Below are positions 27,348 to 35,378 of a stretch of 64,000 nt of DNA, one piece after another. This DNA is from an uncultured Gammaproteobacteria bacterium. GTDB lineage: Bacteria; Pseudomonadota; Gammaproteobacteria; Arenicellales; Poriferihabitantaceae. The DNA is taken from positions 1 to 64,000 of the forward strand of contig CAMYNW010000009.1 of NCBI GenBank assembly GCA_947259885.1, written 5' to 3'. The notes under the pieces were generated by a model. That model saw only the letters and a list, made by a program, of their open reading frames with translations. It was not told the origin of the DNA and searched no databases. A program made the translations under genes and the position numbers. How positions within the stretch are numbered: the first letter of the stretch is position 1; each line of letters starts with the position of its first letter.

Positions 27348-28199
27348 TCAGCCGAATTTTCCTTCAATGTAGTCGCTGGTTCTCTGGTCCTGTACATTTC
27401 CTTCGAACAAAGCTCCCGTTTCACCGATCTCTACACACTTTCCCTCCAGAAAGAATGCGGTGCGATCGGCCAGCCTGCGCGCCTGCTGTACCAGGTTGGT
27501 GACCAGAATGATGGTCATTTCAGAACGTAACTCCATTAACACCTCCTCGATACGCATGGTGGTTACCGGATCGACCGCAATGGAGAATTCGTCAAGCATC
27601 AGCAGTTCCGGCTCCTGGGACAGGGCGCGTGCAATCGTCAATCTCTGCTGTTGGCCGCCTGAAAGCAAACTACCCAGAGAATTGAGTCGATCTTTGACCT
27701 CGTCCCATAGCGCTGCCCGGGTCAGGCACCTTTCCACGACCACGTCCAGATCCGCCTTGTTTTTCACACCCCTTAGACGGGGAGACAACGCGACATTTTC
27801 GTAAATAGTCAAAGGCAAACCTACCGGTAACGGAAACACCACCCCGATCCGGCTACGCAGCGCATAGACGTTTTTTAATCGATGGGTGTCCAGGCCGTTG
27901 AACAGGATCTGTCCTTCAACTTCCATTCCGGCAGTGAAGGTATTCATCAGATTGAGGCATTTCAGAAAACTGGTCTTGCCGGCATTGGCCGGCCCGATGA
28001 TGCCGAATATTTCGTGCTCCCGCACATCCAGGCTGACATCGCTCAGCGCCGGAGTGCCTGCATAGCTGATAGTTAGATCCTTTACAGCGAGCTTGGCCGG
28101 AGTGGTTTCAGACAAACGCCGAGGTTCCGATGCTCCGGTCGATTCGGAATCGCTCGCCGGACTTTCCGGAATGGACTGCGCGGTAGCCATGGTTACCAT
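27348..28199 (-). CDS. pstB: Phosphate ABC transporter ATP-binding protein PstB (second copy, degenerate Q- and H-loops)
   Basis: This 283-residue PstB-like ATPase has an N-terminal extension of about 30 polar residues. Walker A GPANAGKTS (69-77), signature LSGGQ (179-183) and Walker B LLMLDE with Glu204 are intact. The Q-loop Gln is replaced by Pro123 (VVFPLPVGL) and the H-loop His by Asn235 (LVTNLVQQ). These changes are the mirror image of the other copy. It ends in DYIEGKFG, matching the PstB C-terminus. The first start overlaps pstA by 7 bp; the ATG at codon 4 would avoid this. Confidence 0.9.
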   Translation of the reverse strand: MVTMATAQSIPESPASDSESTGASEPRRLSETTPAKLAVKDLTISYAGTPALSDVSLDVREHEIFGIIGPANAGKTSFLKCLNLMNTFTAGMEVEGQILFNGLDTHRLKNVYALRSRIGVVFPLPVGLPLTIYENVALSPRLRGVKNKADLDVVVERCLTRAALWDEVKDRLNSLGSLLSGGQQQRLTIARALSQEPELLMLDEFSIAVDPVTTMRIEEVLMELRSEMTIILVTNLVQQARRLADRTAFFLEGKCVEIGETGALFEGNVQDQRTSDYIEGKFG

Positions 28200-29062
28200 T
28201 TCTTCTGTCCACGCAGATAAACACGGAATCCAATGGAGATACTGTTCATTATCAATACCATGCTGACCAGAACCAGCGCCACGCCGTAAGGCAAGGCATC
28301 CGGTACACCTGGCACCTGGGTTGCCACTACAAAGAGATGCAACGACATCGCCATGGTTTGATCGAACACGCTCTCCGGCAGAAAAGGCAGGAAAAACGCC
28401 GCACCGGTAAACATAATGGGTGCGGTTTCACCGGTGGTCCGGGAAACTTCCAGAATGACGCCGGTCAATATGCCGCTGATTGCATTGGGAAGCACCACCT
28501 TACGGATGGTCTGCCATCGCGTCGCGCCCATGTTCCAGCACGCTTCGCGGAAAGCAAGGGGAACCGCGTCCAGGGACTCCTTGGTGGCAACGATCACCAC
28601 CGGTAGCGTCATGATCGCAAGAGTCAGGCTGGCGGCGAGAATACTGGTGCCAAAACCGAAGAACACGACGAAGGCGCCGACACCGAACAGTGCATGGACG
28701 ATGGATGGCACCCCGGCCAAGTTGATAATGGCCAGATTGATCAGTCGGGAGAACCAGTTCTCTCCGGCATATTCACTCAAGTAGATGGCGGCAGCCACGC
28801 CCAGGGGCACTGATATCAGTAACGCAAGCGATACCAGCCAGACGGTACCGAATAGAGCCGGAAAAATGCCCCCGGCCGTCATACCGTCCGTCGGATAGGT
28901 AAAAAGAAACTCCATCGAGATGACGCTGCCACCCTTGGCAATCAGGGTTCCCAGGATCACCAGCACGGGTAGAATCAGTAACAGCGTCATGACCAGAAAC
29001 AGCGTACGCCACAGTAGCTGAATCTTCTTGTTCCTTGCGTTTAAGGCAGACTCTTCAAACAT
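28193..29062 (-). CDS. pstA: Phosphate ABC transporter permease PstA
   Basis: This 289-residue inner-membrane permease has six predicted spans. The first is LLWRTLFLVMTLLLILPVLV (15-34). The ATPase-contact loop is EACWNMGATRWQTIRKVVLP, of the EAA type for phosphate permeases. It sits between pstC (45 bp upstream) and the two pstB genes, as expected for the PstSCAB importer. Confidence 0.94.
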   Translation of the reverse strand: MFEESALNARNKKIQLLWRTLFLVMTLLLILPVLVILGTLIAKGGSVISMEFLFTYPTDGMTAGGIFPALFGTVWLVSLALLISVPLGVAAAIYLSEYAGENWFSRLINLAIINLAGVPSIVHALFGVGAFVVFFGFGTSILAASLTLAIMTLPVVIVATKESLDAVPLAFREACWNMGATRWQTIRKVVLPNAISGILTGVILEVSRTTGETAPIMFTGAAFFLPFLPESVFDQTMAMSLHLFVVATQVPGVPDALPYGVALVLVSMVLIMNSISIGFRVYLRGQKKW

Positions 29063-29107
29063 GGTATTGCCCCTGATTTACAATCATCAAACGAGTAAGC
29101 ATGGAGT

Positions 29108-30037
29108 TTATTGGTTCTTGACTCCACGGACGATTAGGTCCGCTGTTAGATTGATGATAAAAGTGATAACGAACAGAAATATTCCGATGGTGAACAGCAC
29201 CTGGTAATGTTCTGAGCCGACCGCCGTCTCTCCCAGCTCCGCTGCGATGGTGGCAGTCAGGGCGCGCACTGAATCGAACAGACTGCCCGGAATATTGACC
29301 GAATGGCCGGTCGCCATCAGCACCGCCATGGTTTCACCGAATCCACGGCCGACACCGAGAAGCACGGCTCCCAGGAGACCGTTCTTGGCGGCCGGAATGA
29401 CGGTCTTGAAAATGACTTCCCAGCGAGTTGCGCCAAGGGCCTCGGCGGCTTCGCGATAACGGTCAGGCACTGCTTTTAGCGCGTCCTCGGCAATCGACGT
29501 CATGATCGGCGCCGCCATCAGCCCCAGGATAATGCCGGCATTGAGAACGGTTAGTCCCACCGGCACATCAAACAGTTCGATGATCAGGGGGTTCATGATG
29601 GACAGCCCGATAAAGCCCCACACCACGGACGGGATGGCGGCAAGCAGTTCAACCAGCACCTTGAGAAACTCCCGCGTCCGCCCGGTGGCGAATTCGCCGA
29701 TAAAGATGGCCGCCCCCAGCGAAAATGGAATGGCCACCACCATGGCAAGCCCGGTCACGCTGGCGGTACCGGCTATCAGGGCCAGGATGCCGTACTCCGG
29801 GTCATCTTCGTCGCTGGGTTCCCAGTATTCCGACAGAAAAAACTCTCTGAAACTGAATCCATCAAACAGGAATCCCGCCCCTTCCATCGTGACAAAGGCG
29901 AAGATACCGATAATAAATACAATGGCCGAGATTCCGCCCATAAAAACCAGCACCTGGACCAGCTTGTCCATGTACCAGTCCATGTTGCGCCGATCAAATT
30001 CAGCGGCAAGGGATTGATTTTGTGCGCGGGTTTCCAT
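29108..30037 (-). CDS. pstC: Phosphate ABC transporter permease PstC
   Basis: This permease partner of PstA has an N-terminal span at LVQVLVFMGGISAIVFIIGI and an EAA-type loop REAAEALGATRWEVIFKTVI. I start at the ATG of METRAQNQSL (30037), 4 bp after the phoU stop. The longer frame (30070) would overlap phoU and adds 11 atypical residues. The periplasmic loop YWEPSDEDDPEYGIL after the first span is usual for PstC. Confidence 0.93.
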   Translation of the reverse strand: METRAQNQSLAAEFDRRNMDWYMDKLVQVLVFMGGISAIVFIIGIFAFVTMEGAGFLFDGFSFREFFLSEYWEPSDEDDPEYGILALIAGTASVTGLAMVVAIPFSLGAAIFIGEFATGRTREFLKVLVELLAAIPSVVWGFIGLSIMNPLIIELFDVPVGLTVLNAGIILGLMAAPIMTSIAEDALKAVPDRYREAAEALGATRWEVIFKTVIPAAKNGLLGAVLLGVGRGFGETMAVLMATGHSVNIPGSLFDSVRALTATIAAELGETAVGSEHYQVLFTIGIFLFVITFIINLTADLIVRGVKNQ

Positions 30038-30041
30038 GGAC

Positions 30042-31106
30042 CTAGGATTCTTCACCGCGCACCAGGTCAATCAGATCCTTGATGTTCAGTGCCAGTGTCC
30101 GATACATTGTATCGATATCACCCTGCCCCCCCTCAGCCGCGATATCCCACTCCAGCACCGAAGTGTGAAACGGGATTTCCGGAAGCACGCTGCCCAACAC
30201 ACCGGCGAGATCAACAATTACATGCTGATCCGCGATTTCGTGGGGTGTGAGATCAGAAAACGCGGTCGGAGTACTGTTATCCATATTGACTCCCTGCTCT
30301 TTCATAAACGAAACCAGGTCGGGATTAAGGCTGTCGGCAGCCGCGGCACCTGCACTTCGATAGTGACCTCCATCCGGATGGTTATTGGCAGCAATGGCCT
30401 CGGCCAGTTGGCTACCCAGTGCATTATCCTGATCGACGAACAGAATGTTGTGCTCTTTGGGTGGCTTCTCAGAGCCCGAGGCTGCAAACATAGCATCCTC
30501 GCAAAGATTCTTGGCCTGATCGGCAACTCTTTTCAACTGGGTGAAAATGACGAACAACGCGATGGTATCCTTGATATCCTTAACCTGGCTGCTTTCGGCG
30601 ATTTCGTTATAGATGGTATCCAGGTTGTATTCCATGGATCCAGACATCAACTTGGTACTGCGCGCTAGTTCTTCATTGAGTTCATTGAATGATTTGATCG
30701 CCTGCCTGAGCATCAGCATCGTCTCGCTGGCGAACCTGTCGAGTTCCCGGCCCAAGGCGTGGGTGGGTGGCGAAGACAACTGCGCGGCTTCCCGTGAAAT
30801 GGTCACCGCATAATCGCCAATCCTCTCCAGCTCAATGTTGACCCGGATAGCAGCGGAGAGCAGACGCAAATGTGCGCCGCTGGGCAGATGAACCGCGATG
30901 AAGCGATGGCAAAGGCGATCGATTCTCCGCATGTTCCGATTGATCGGATAATCGTTAAGGACCGTCTGGTAAGCAAGCGTTTTGTTGCCGGTCTGCAGTG
31001 CCTGCAATGCATTGTTGACTGCCACTTCCACTGTACCTGCCTGATCCGCAAGCCGGTTGCGGATCTCCGTTAAATCGTTTTCCAAACGTTTCTCTAGTAG
31101 AGACAT
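30042..31106 (-). CDS. phoU: PhoU fused to an inactive low-molecular-weight phosphatase / ArsC-like domain
   Basis: Residues 1-210 are a full PhoU: two three-helix bundles with metal-binding repeats ELERIGDYA (92-100) and LKRVADQAKNLCE (191-203). From about residue 219 a second domain resembles low-molecular-weight tyrosine phosphatases and thioredoxin-type arsenate reductases. ILFVDQDNALGSQLAEA aligns with the P-loop of those enzymes. The nucleophilic Cys is Asp225 and the P-loop Arg is Gly231, so it should be catalytically dead but might still bind an oxyanion. PhoU represses the PhoR/PhoB system when Pst is active. Its place between pstS and pstC, rather than at the operon end, is less usual. 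Confidence 0.9.
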   Translation of the reverse strand: MSLLEKRLENDLTEIRNRLADQAGTVEVAVNNALQALQTGNKTLAYQTVLNDYPINRNMRRIDRLCHRFIAVHLPSGAHLRLLSAAIRVNIELERIGDYAVTISREAAQLSSPPTHALGRELDRFASETMLMLRQAIKSFNELNEELARSTKLMSGSMEYNLDTIYNEIAESSQVKDIKDTIALFVIFTQLKRVADQAKNLCEDAMFAASGSEKPPKEHNILFVDQDNALGSQLAEAIAANNHPDGGHYRSAGAAAADSLNPDLVSFMKEQGVNMDNSTPTAFSDLTPHEIADQHVIVDLAGVLGSVLPEIPFHTSVLEWDIAAEGGQGDIDTMYRTLALNIKDLIDLVRGEES

Positions 31107-31176
31107 ATCAAGGGCCTCAAATTCGTTTCAACCGACCAGTTAATAGTTACGGATTCAGGTTATTAGCAGCGCCTGT

Positions 31177-31209
31177 TTTACCGGATCACTGCAAAGTTGA
31201 TCCGGTAAA
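31177..31209. other. Perfect 12-bp hairpin between pstS and phoU
   Basis: TTTACCGGATCA (31177-31188) and TGATCCGGTAAA (31198-31209) form a 12-bp stem with a 9-base loop, 120 bp beyond the pstS stop. There is no T-tract on the minus strand. A hairpin here would protect the 3' end of a pstS transcript and let PstS be made in excess over the rest of the transporter. Confidence 0.6.
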
Positions 31210-31329
31210 CTGAGGCGGGGATAGTCTGCGCTTTGGAATGTCTGAAGACAGGCGCCGTACCAGCCTTGTCACTGTCTTTGCCTGCCAACACTGCGCAACA
31301 ACCCCGCCCTTGGACTCACAAGGCGTTTG

Positions 31330-32205
31330 TTAGCTACAACTCACATCACGTGCCGGAGCATAACCTTTGTTCATCAAGATACATTGACCTGAATCACTTA
31401 GTATCCAATCCAGGTATGCCTTGATGGAGCCTTCGGGTTGCCCGTTGGTATACATAAACAGTGGCCGTGCGATCGGATAGCTTCGGTCACTGGCAGTCTC
31501 GACGCTTGGGCTGACACAGGATCCGCCTTCTTCCGCCGAAATACAGGCCATCTTGATGTGATCAATGGCGTATGCCAGGCCGCTATACCCGATGGCACAG
31601 GGGGTCTTCTCAACCAGATCCACTACGTCTTTGGAACCGTGCATATCCAGCGTGCCCTGGCGATACTTGGTTTTTCCCAGCACCGCCTTTCTGAAATAGG
31701 CGTAGGTACCCGAGTTGTTCTGGCGGCTGACAACCACGATGGAGCCGTCGTTACAGCCAGGCACTTCAACTCCCAGATCCGACCAGTTTGTCGATTTCCC
31801 ATCTCGCCCAAAAACCTCCTTAAGGGCCGGAATGGACATCGTATCGATGGGATTATCCTTGTGCAGGAATACTGCCAGCGCATCGTAACCGACCACATGT
31901 TCGATCGGGTCCTGGCCTTTCTCCTGGGCTGTTTTTATCTCTTTATCCTTCATTTTCCGGCTAGCGTTGGCAATATCCACCGTGCCGTTGATCATGGCGG
32001 CGATACCGGTTCCCGAACCGCCGCCGGAAACGGCAACGGCAACGTCAGCATCGACTTCCCGATAGGCTTCCGCCCAGGCCTGGGCGACGTTAACCAGCGT
32101 ATCGGATCCCTTGTTCTGGATAACCTGTCGGTCGGCATTGGCGGTGATCGATGTTGCGCAAAGCGATGCGGCAATTAGGCTTTTTACCAGGTGCAAATTT
32201 CTCAT
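31330..32205 (-). CDS. pstS: Periplasmic phosphate-binding protein PstS
   Basis: This 291-residue protein has a signal peptide (SLIAASLCATSITANA, cleavage near residue 24). The binding-protein opening VIQNKGSDTLVNVAQAWAEA is followed by phosphate-loop residues in SGGGSGTGIAAMINGTVDIA. It belongs to the PstS type found with two-PstB systems rather than to the longer E. coli type. A Pho box lies about 119 bp upstream, followed by a 222-bp gap to phoU containing the hairpin. Confidence 0.93.
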   Translation of the reverse strand: MRNLHLVKSLIAASLCATSITANADRQVIQNKGSDTLVNVAQAWAEAYREVDADVAVAVSGGGSGTGIAAMINGTVDIANASRKMKDKEIKTAQEKGQDPIEHVVGYDALAVFLHKDNPIDTMSIPALKEVFGRDGKSTNWSDLGVEVPGCNDGSIVVVSRQNNSGTYAYFRKAVLGKTKYRQGTLDMHGSKDVVDLVEKTPCAIGYSGLAYAIDHIKMACISAEEGGSCVSPSVETASDRSYPIARPLFMYTNGQPEGSIKAYLDWILSDSGQCILMNKGYAPARDVSCS

Positions 32206-32323
32206 CGTAATTCAAGACCTCGATTGTTGAAATAATTGAAAACTGTCAATGAGGCTCGCCGCAAAGACTGGGGCTCTTTCCTCATGACTGTTCGCTCCAA
32301 TGGCCAACTCTATCGAAGTAATA

Positions 32324-32341
32324 TTACAGTTTAATGACAAT
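32324..32341 (-). promoter_or_regulatory. Pho box upstream of pstS
   Basis: On the minus strand TTGTCATTAAACTGTAA matches the PhoB site (two TGTCA-type 7-mers separated by an AT-rich 4-mer), with the second repeat degenerate. It points toward pstS, 119 bp before its start codon. PhoB is encoded 1.4 kb upstream, so phosphate-starvation induction of the transporter is expected. Confidence 0.7.
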
Positions 32342-32486
32342 TTCCCCTGATATTCGCCGGTGACAATGATCAGATCGACCACTAAGGCTATCAGCAACTG
32401 ATCCGGCAACTACCCATACGCGTTGCTATGGCAGGGGTGTGGCGGACCGGTATCGGCCCGAATCCGGGTGCTGACCCAGGCAGATA

Positions 32487-33566
32487 CTACGACCCGGAAT
32501 CCACCCCAGCTGTTTCAGAGGTTTTTTGGTTTTTCCTGATCCGTTCAGGTGGAAAATGAACCGTAAATATACTGAAGCGATGTGGTTGACTTTCCACTGT
32601 CAGGTTCGCCTGGTGGCGGTTGACAATTCGCTTGACAATGGCGAGACCCAATCCGGTGCCCCCGGTTTCGCGGGCACGCGCCGGGTCAGTGCGGTAGAAT
32701 CTCTCGGTGATACGCGGAATCTCTGCGGCCTCGATACCGATACCCGTGTCACTCACGGATAAGGACCCGCCGCCCGCATCAACCAGCCAACGGATGCTGA
32801 TTAAACCTTTATCCGGGGTATAGCGCACCGCATTGGAAACCAGGTTGGCGATCAGGCTTTCGATCTCCTTTTTATTACAGTAGAGGACGCATGCCGACTC
32901 TATTTCCGTCCTGATCATGTGATTTTTATCGCCACTCAGGATCGTCGCGTTGTTACCGGCTGATTCCAGCACGGGAGCTAATTCGACGAACTTGTGCTCT
33001 TCATCGTATTCCGGGTCCTCCAGACGGGACAGGGTCATCATGTCGTCGATAATCTGCCGGAGCCTGTATGTCTGTTCATGCATCTGCCTGATTGCAAGGC
33101 GCCATTCCTGGCTGATCCCCTCATTATCGTCCTCCATCATCATATCCAGGTAACCGTAGACCACGCTGATCGGGGTACGCAACTCGTGGGAGGCATTGGC
33201 CATGAAATCCCGTCGCATCTGTTCGAGTTTCTTGACCTGGGTGACATCCCGGGCTTGCAGAATGTACTGACCCTGCCGGAATGGAACAACTCGAATCCGA
33301 ACCGCAATCGCCGGTGCCCCTGGCGCAACGCAATCAAAAGAACGCTTGTAATCCCCTGATTGTATAAACTGGCTGAATTCCGGAAGATTCAGCAGTGAGA
33401 CCAGACTTCGCTGGAAATCCTGCGGCAGTCGAAAACCGAACCAGCTTACCGCGGTTTGATTGGCCCAGTCCAACCGGAGTTGGTCATCCAGCAGCATGAT
33501 CGCATCGGGTAGCCGGGACACCATGTCCCGAAGATCCCGGTCATGGATGCCGTTTACCAATTCCAC
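32487..33566 (-). CDS. phoR: Phosphate-regulon sensor histidine kinase PhoR (cytoplasmic part)
   Basis: This 359-residue frame starts at GTG 33566. It carries a PAS domain (about 15-110, SRLPDAIMLLDDQLRLDWAN) and a HisKA helix with phospho-acceptor His in FMANASHELRTPISVVYGYL. The HATPase_c domain follows, with N box NLVSNAVRYTP, G1 VSDTGIGI and G2 GGTGLGLAIV. PhoR normally has one or two N-terminal membrane helices; this frame has none. They are encoded in the overlapping ORF at 33554-33709, in another frame. Either a frameshift separates them, or two proteins are made. Confidence 0.9.
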   Translation of the reverse strand: MELVNGIHDRDLRDMVSRLPDAIMLLDDQLRLDWANQTAVSWFGFRLPQDFQRSLVSLLNLPEFSQFIQSGDYKRSFDCVAPGAPAIAVRIRVVPFRQGQYILQARDVTQVKKLEQMRRDFMANASHELRTPISVVYGYLDMMMEDDNEGISQEWRLAIRQMHEQTYRLRQIIDDMMTLSRLEDPEYDEEHKFVELAPVLESAGNNATILSGDKNHMIRTEIESACVLYCNKKEIESLIANLVSNAVRYTPDKGLISIRWLVDAGGGSLSVSDTGIGIEAAEIPRITERFYRTDPARARETGGTGLGLAIVKRIVNRHQANLTVESQPHRFSIFTVHFPPERIRKNQKTSETAGVDSGS

Positions 33567-33709
33567 TTGCCATCGCCCGATAACGCGGTTCTTGCTTCAG
33601 GGTTCTGCTGCGTCGTTTTCCGGTACCCGCCATAAGCGCAACCGATACCGATCGCCAGCAGCAGCAGGAACAGCAGCAGCTGATCCAGAGAAACATGTTC
33701 GATCTGCAT
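33554..33709 (-). CDS. Short ORF encoding the membrane segment missing from PhoR (51 aa)
   Basis: The ATG at 33709 opens a frame with a strong hydrophobic span (LLLFLLLLAIGIGCAYGGY, residues 11-29) and a basic stop-transfer RK, then a polar linker ending GDGKWNW. Its stop (33554-33556) overlaps the phoR start by 13 bp in another reading frame. The order span, linker, PAS is exactly that of a normal PhoR N-terminus. A +/-1 shift around 33557-33570 would give one protein. It may be a sequencing indel, a real mutation or a functional split. Confidence 0.6.
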   Translation of the reverse strand: MQIEHVSLDQLLLFLLLLAIGIGCAYGGYRKTTQQNPEARTALSGDGKWNW

Positions 33710-33730
33710 CCAGTGTCTATCAAATCAGGA

Positions 33731-34414
33731 CTATGCCAGCCGGTAACCCACGCCCCGGACTGTTTTGATCAATGCTTGGTATCCATATTGTTCCAGTATG
33801 GCGCGCAACCGACGAATGTAGACATCAACGGTTCGTTCGTCAACATAGTTGTCCCTGCCCCACACCTGATCGAGCAGTTGGGTTCGACTGTAGACACGGT
33901 CGGGTTTACGCAGGAACAGGTAAAGAAGCTCGAACTCCTTGACGCCAATATCGATGACCGATTCATTGATTCGCAGGGAATGACTCTCCGGGTCGATGAT
34001 TATGTTCTCATAGGTGATTTTCCCGCCCAGTTTCTGTGGCTTGCTTCGGCGTATGGTCGCCCTGATTCTGGCCAGCAGTTCATTGGTTGAGAAAGGCTTG
34101 GTTACATAATCGTCTGCGCCAAAGTCGAGGCCGCGGATCTTATCCTCGTCTTCCCCTCTGGCGGTCACCATGATGATACCGATGTCAGCGGTTAGCGGAT
34201 GGGTCTTCAATTTCCTTGCGTAATCCACACCATCAATGCCCGGAAGCATCCAGTCCAGCAGAATGGCATCGGGTATCCGTCTTGCAATGCATTGATCCGC
34301 TTCACCGGTATTTTCGGCCTGCATGGTCTGAAAACCATTGCGCTCAAGCATAAACCGCAACATTTCGTTCAGGGCGGTATCATCCTCAATGATCAGTATC
34401 GTGTTTTTTACCAT
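33731..34414 (-). CDS. phoB: Phosphate-regulon response regulator PhoB
   Basis: This 227-residue OmpR/PhoB-type regulator has a receiver domain with the acidic pocket in LIIEDDTALNEML and phospho-Asp in DAILLDWMLPGIDGVDYARK. The switch Lys is in DDYVTKPFS. The winged helix contains ELLYLFLRKPDRVYSRTQLL and VDVYIRRLRAILEQYG. Both match PhoB over the full length. It is first in the pho-pst run, and a Pho box immediately upstream implies autoregulation. Confidence 0.95.
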   Translation of the reverse strand: MVKNTILIIEDDTALNEMLRFMLERNGFQTMQAENTGEADQCIARRIPDAILLDWMLPGIDGVDYARKLKTHPLTADIGIIMVTARGEDEDKIRGLDFGADDYVTKPFSTNELLARIRATIRRSKPQKLGGKITYENIIIDPESHSLRINESVIDIGVKEFELLYLFLRKPDRVYSRTQLLDQVWGRDNYVDERTVDVYIRRLRAILEQYGYQALIKTVRGVGYRLA

Positions 34415-34439
34415 ATCAGGAGATTACAAAGCTGGAGTA

Positions 34440-34457
34440 TTACAGACACATGACAAA
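34440..34457 (-). promoter_or_regulatory. Pho box upstream of phoB
   Basis: On the minus strand TTTGTCATGTGTCTGTAA fits the Pho-box pattern of two TGTCA-like repeats 11 bp apart. It ends 26 bp before the phoB start codon, so it would overlap or replace the -35 region of a PhoB-activated promoter. Confidence 0.68.
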
Positions 34458-34726
34458 AGTTAGTTCAATTGTAACTGGTTCCACCATGATGTATCAGTTC
34501 GTCTGCAGCGCGTAGGACCAAGGTCACGATACGATATTTTTTTAGATATCTTTTTTGCATACTCCAGTAATACTATTTTTTCGCTGTTGTCGACAACATC
34601 GACATCGAAACCTGAATCCAGTAAGTCAGTGCGAGATTCAGATCTCGAAAAAGCAGACGTTCAGTGCGGGCTTGTTAACATGATCTGATTGCCTAGTATT
34701 TAGACGTTGGCAGTCCTTTTTTAGTT
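34458..34726. other. AT-rich stretch without a recognised gene
   Basis: This 269-bp stretch lies between the Pho box of phoB and the IS3 remnant. It contains poly-T runs (34542-34557) and short palindromes such as GTTGTCGACAAC (34586-34597), but no coding frame that I can support. Confidence 0.5.
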
Positions 34727-34894
34727 GCCTTCAATGGAAAGTTTAGAGATGAATGTTTAAACGAGCATTGGTTCCGGTCCATCGATCATGCCCGGGCAAT
34801 CATTCAGAATTGGAAAAAGGATTATAATGAAAACAGGCCACATTCAATGCTGGGTTATCAAACACCCAAAGAAGCGGCCTCTGCAAAAGCGTAA
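34727..34894 (+). pseudogene. C-terminal remnant of an IS3-family transposase (OrfB)
   Basis: One open frame of 55 codons reads AFNGKFRDECLNEHWFRSID and then HARAIIQNWKKDYNENRPHS followed by MLGYQTPKEA. This is the unmistakable end of an IS3-group integrase-core transposase, including the last catalytic Glu (FRDE). The upstream part of the gene, the second IS ORF and clear terminal repeats are absent. It marks earlier insertion activity at the right side of the pst island. Confidence 0.9.
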
Positions 34895-34967
34895 TAAATA
34901 TTATTTTGATTAACTTTAACGGACATAGCTAAGTGCATCATGGCCGAGAGATTGGGAGCAGGTCAAT

Positions 34968-35023
34968 ATAACCAGTAAAGGCAAAGGACGCAGCAAACTG
35001 CGCCTATGCTTTAGGCGTTAGGG
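34968..35023. other. attC-like site upstream of the small HhH gene
   Basis: Outer boxes ATAACC (34968-34973) and GTTAGGG (35017-35023) enclose a long imperfect stem: AAAGGCAAAGG pairs with CCTATGCTTT and CGCAG-CAAA-CTGCG forms the tip. The TAAC...GTTA ends, bulged stem and position just before an ORF are those of integron attC recombination sites. The 3' box departs from GTTRRRY at its last base. Confidence 0.5.
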
Positions 35024-35038
35024 TATCGAAGTGAAATA

Positions 35039-35314
35039 ATGTCGAGAACTGATATTAAAAGTCTTCAAGAAATACCGAATGTAGGAAAAGCTATTGAAAA
35101 AGCTTTTAATATTATTGGCGTCAATTCGCCTAAGCAGTTAATTGGTAAAGATCCTTATAAAATGTATAACGAACTTTGTAATGCGACGAATCAAAGACAG
35201 GATCCTTGTGTTATTGATGTTTTTATTTCTGCTGTAAGGTATATGAAAGGTGGCCCACCTAAAAAATGGTGGGAGTTTACTGAAGAACGTAAGAATAAAT
35301 TGGGTGCTAATTAA
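35039..35314 (+). CDS. Helix-hairpin-helix protein of the Cdd1 / 'pathogenicity locus' family
   Basis: This 91-residue basic protein has an N-terminal helix-hairpin-helix (LQEIPNVGKAIEKAFNIIGV) followed by the family stretch LIGKDPYKMYNELCNATNQR and QDPCVIDVFISAVRYM. Cdd1-family proteins are small, of unknown function, and often found in mobile contexts; the HhH motif suggests non-specific DNA binding. It is AT-rich compared with the pst genes. attC-like structures on both sides suggest that it is a gene cassette. Confidence 0.8.
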   Translation: MSRTDIKSLQEIPNVGKAIEKAFNIIGVNSPKQLIGKDPYKMYNELCNATNQRQDPCVIDVFISAVRYMKGGPPKKWWEFTEERKNKLGAN

Positions 35315-35318
35315 TGCC

Positions 35319-35378
35319 CCCTAACATGGCGCTCATATTGTCGCTTTGTTTTTTGCGCTATTGAGCTTAATCGTTACT
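35319..35378. other. attC-like site downstream of the small HhH gene
   Basis: Starting 5 bp after the stop codon, CCCTAACA (35319-35326) and CGTTACTC (35372-35379) form the outer boxes. Between them GCGCTCATATTGTCGC and GCGCTATTGAGC can pair with bulges around a T-rich loop. This is where the cassette's own attC should be. It is not identical to the upstream site, as is usual among different cassettes. Confidence 0.5.

Noticed and set aside
31438..32178. 246-codon plus-strand ORF
   Set aside because: Antisense shadow of pstS; no ribosome site or family match.
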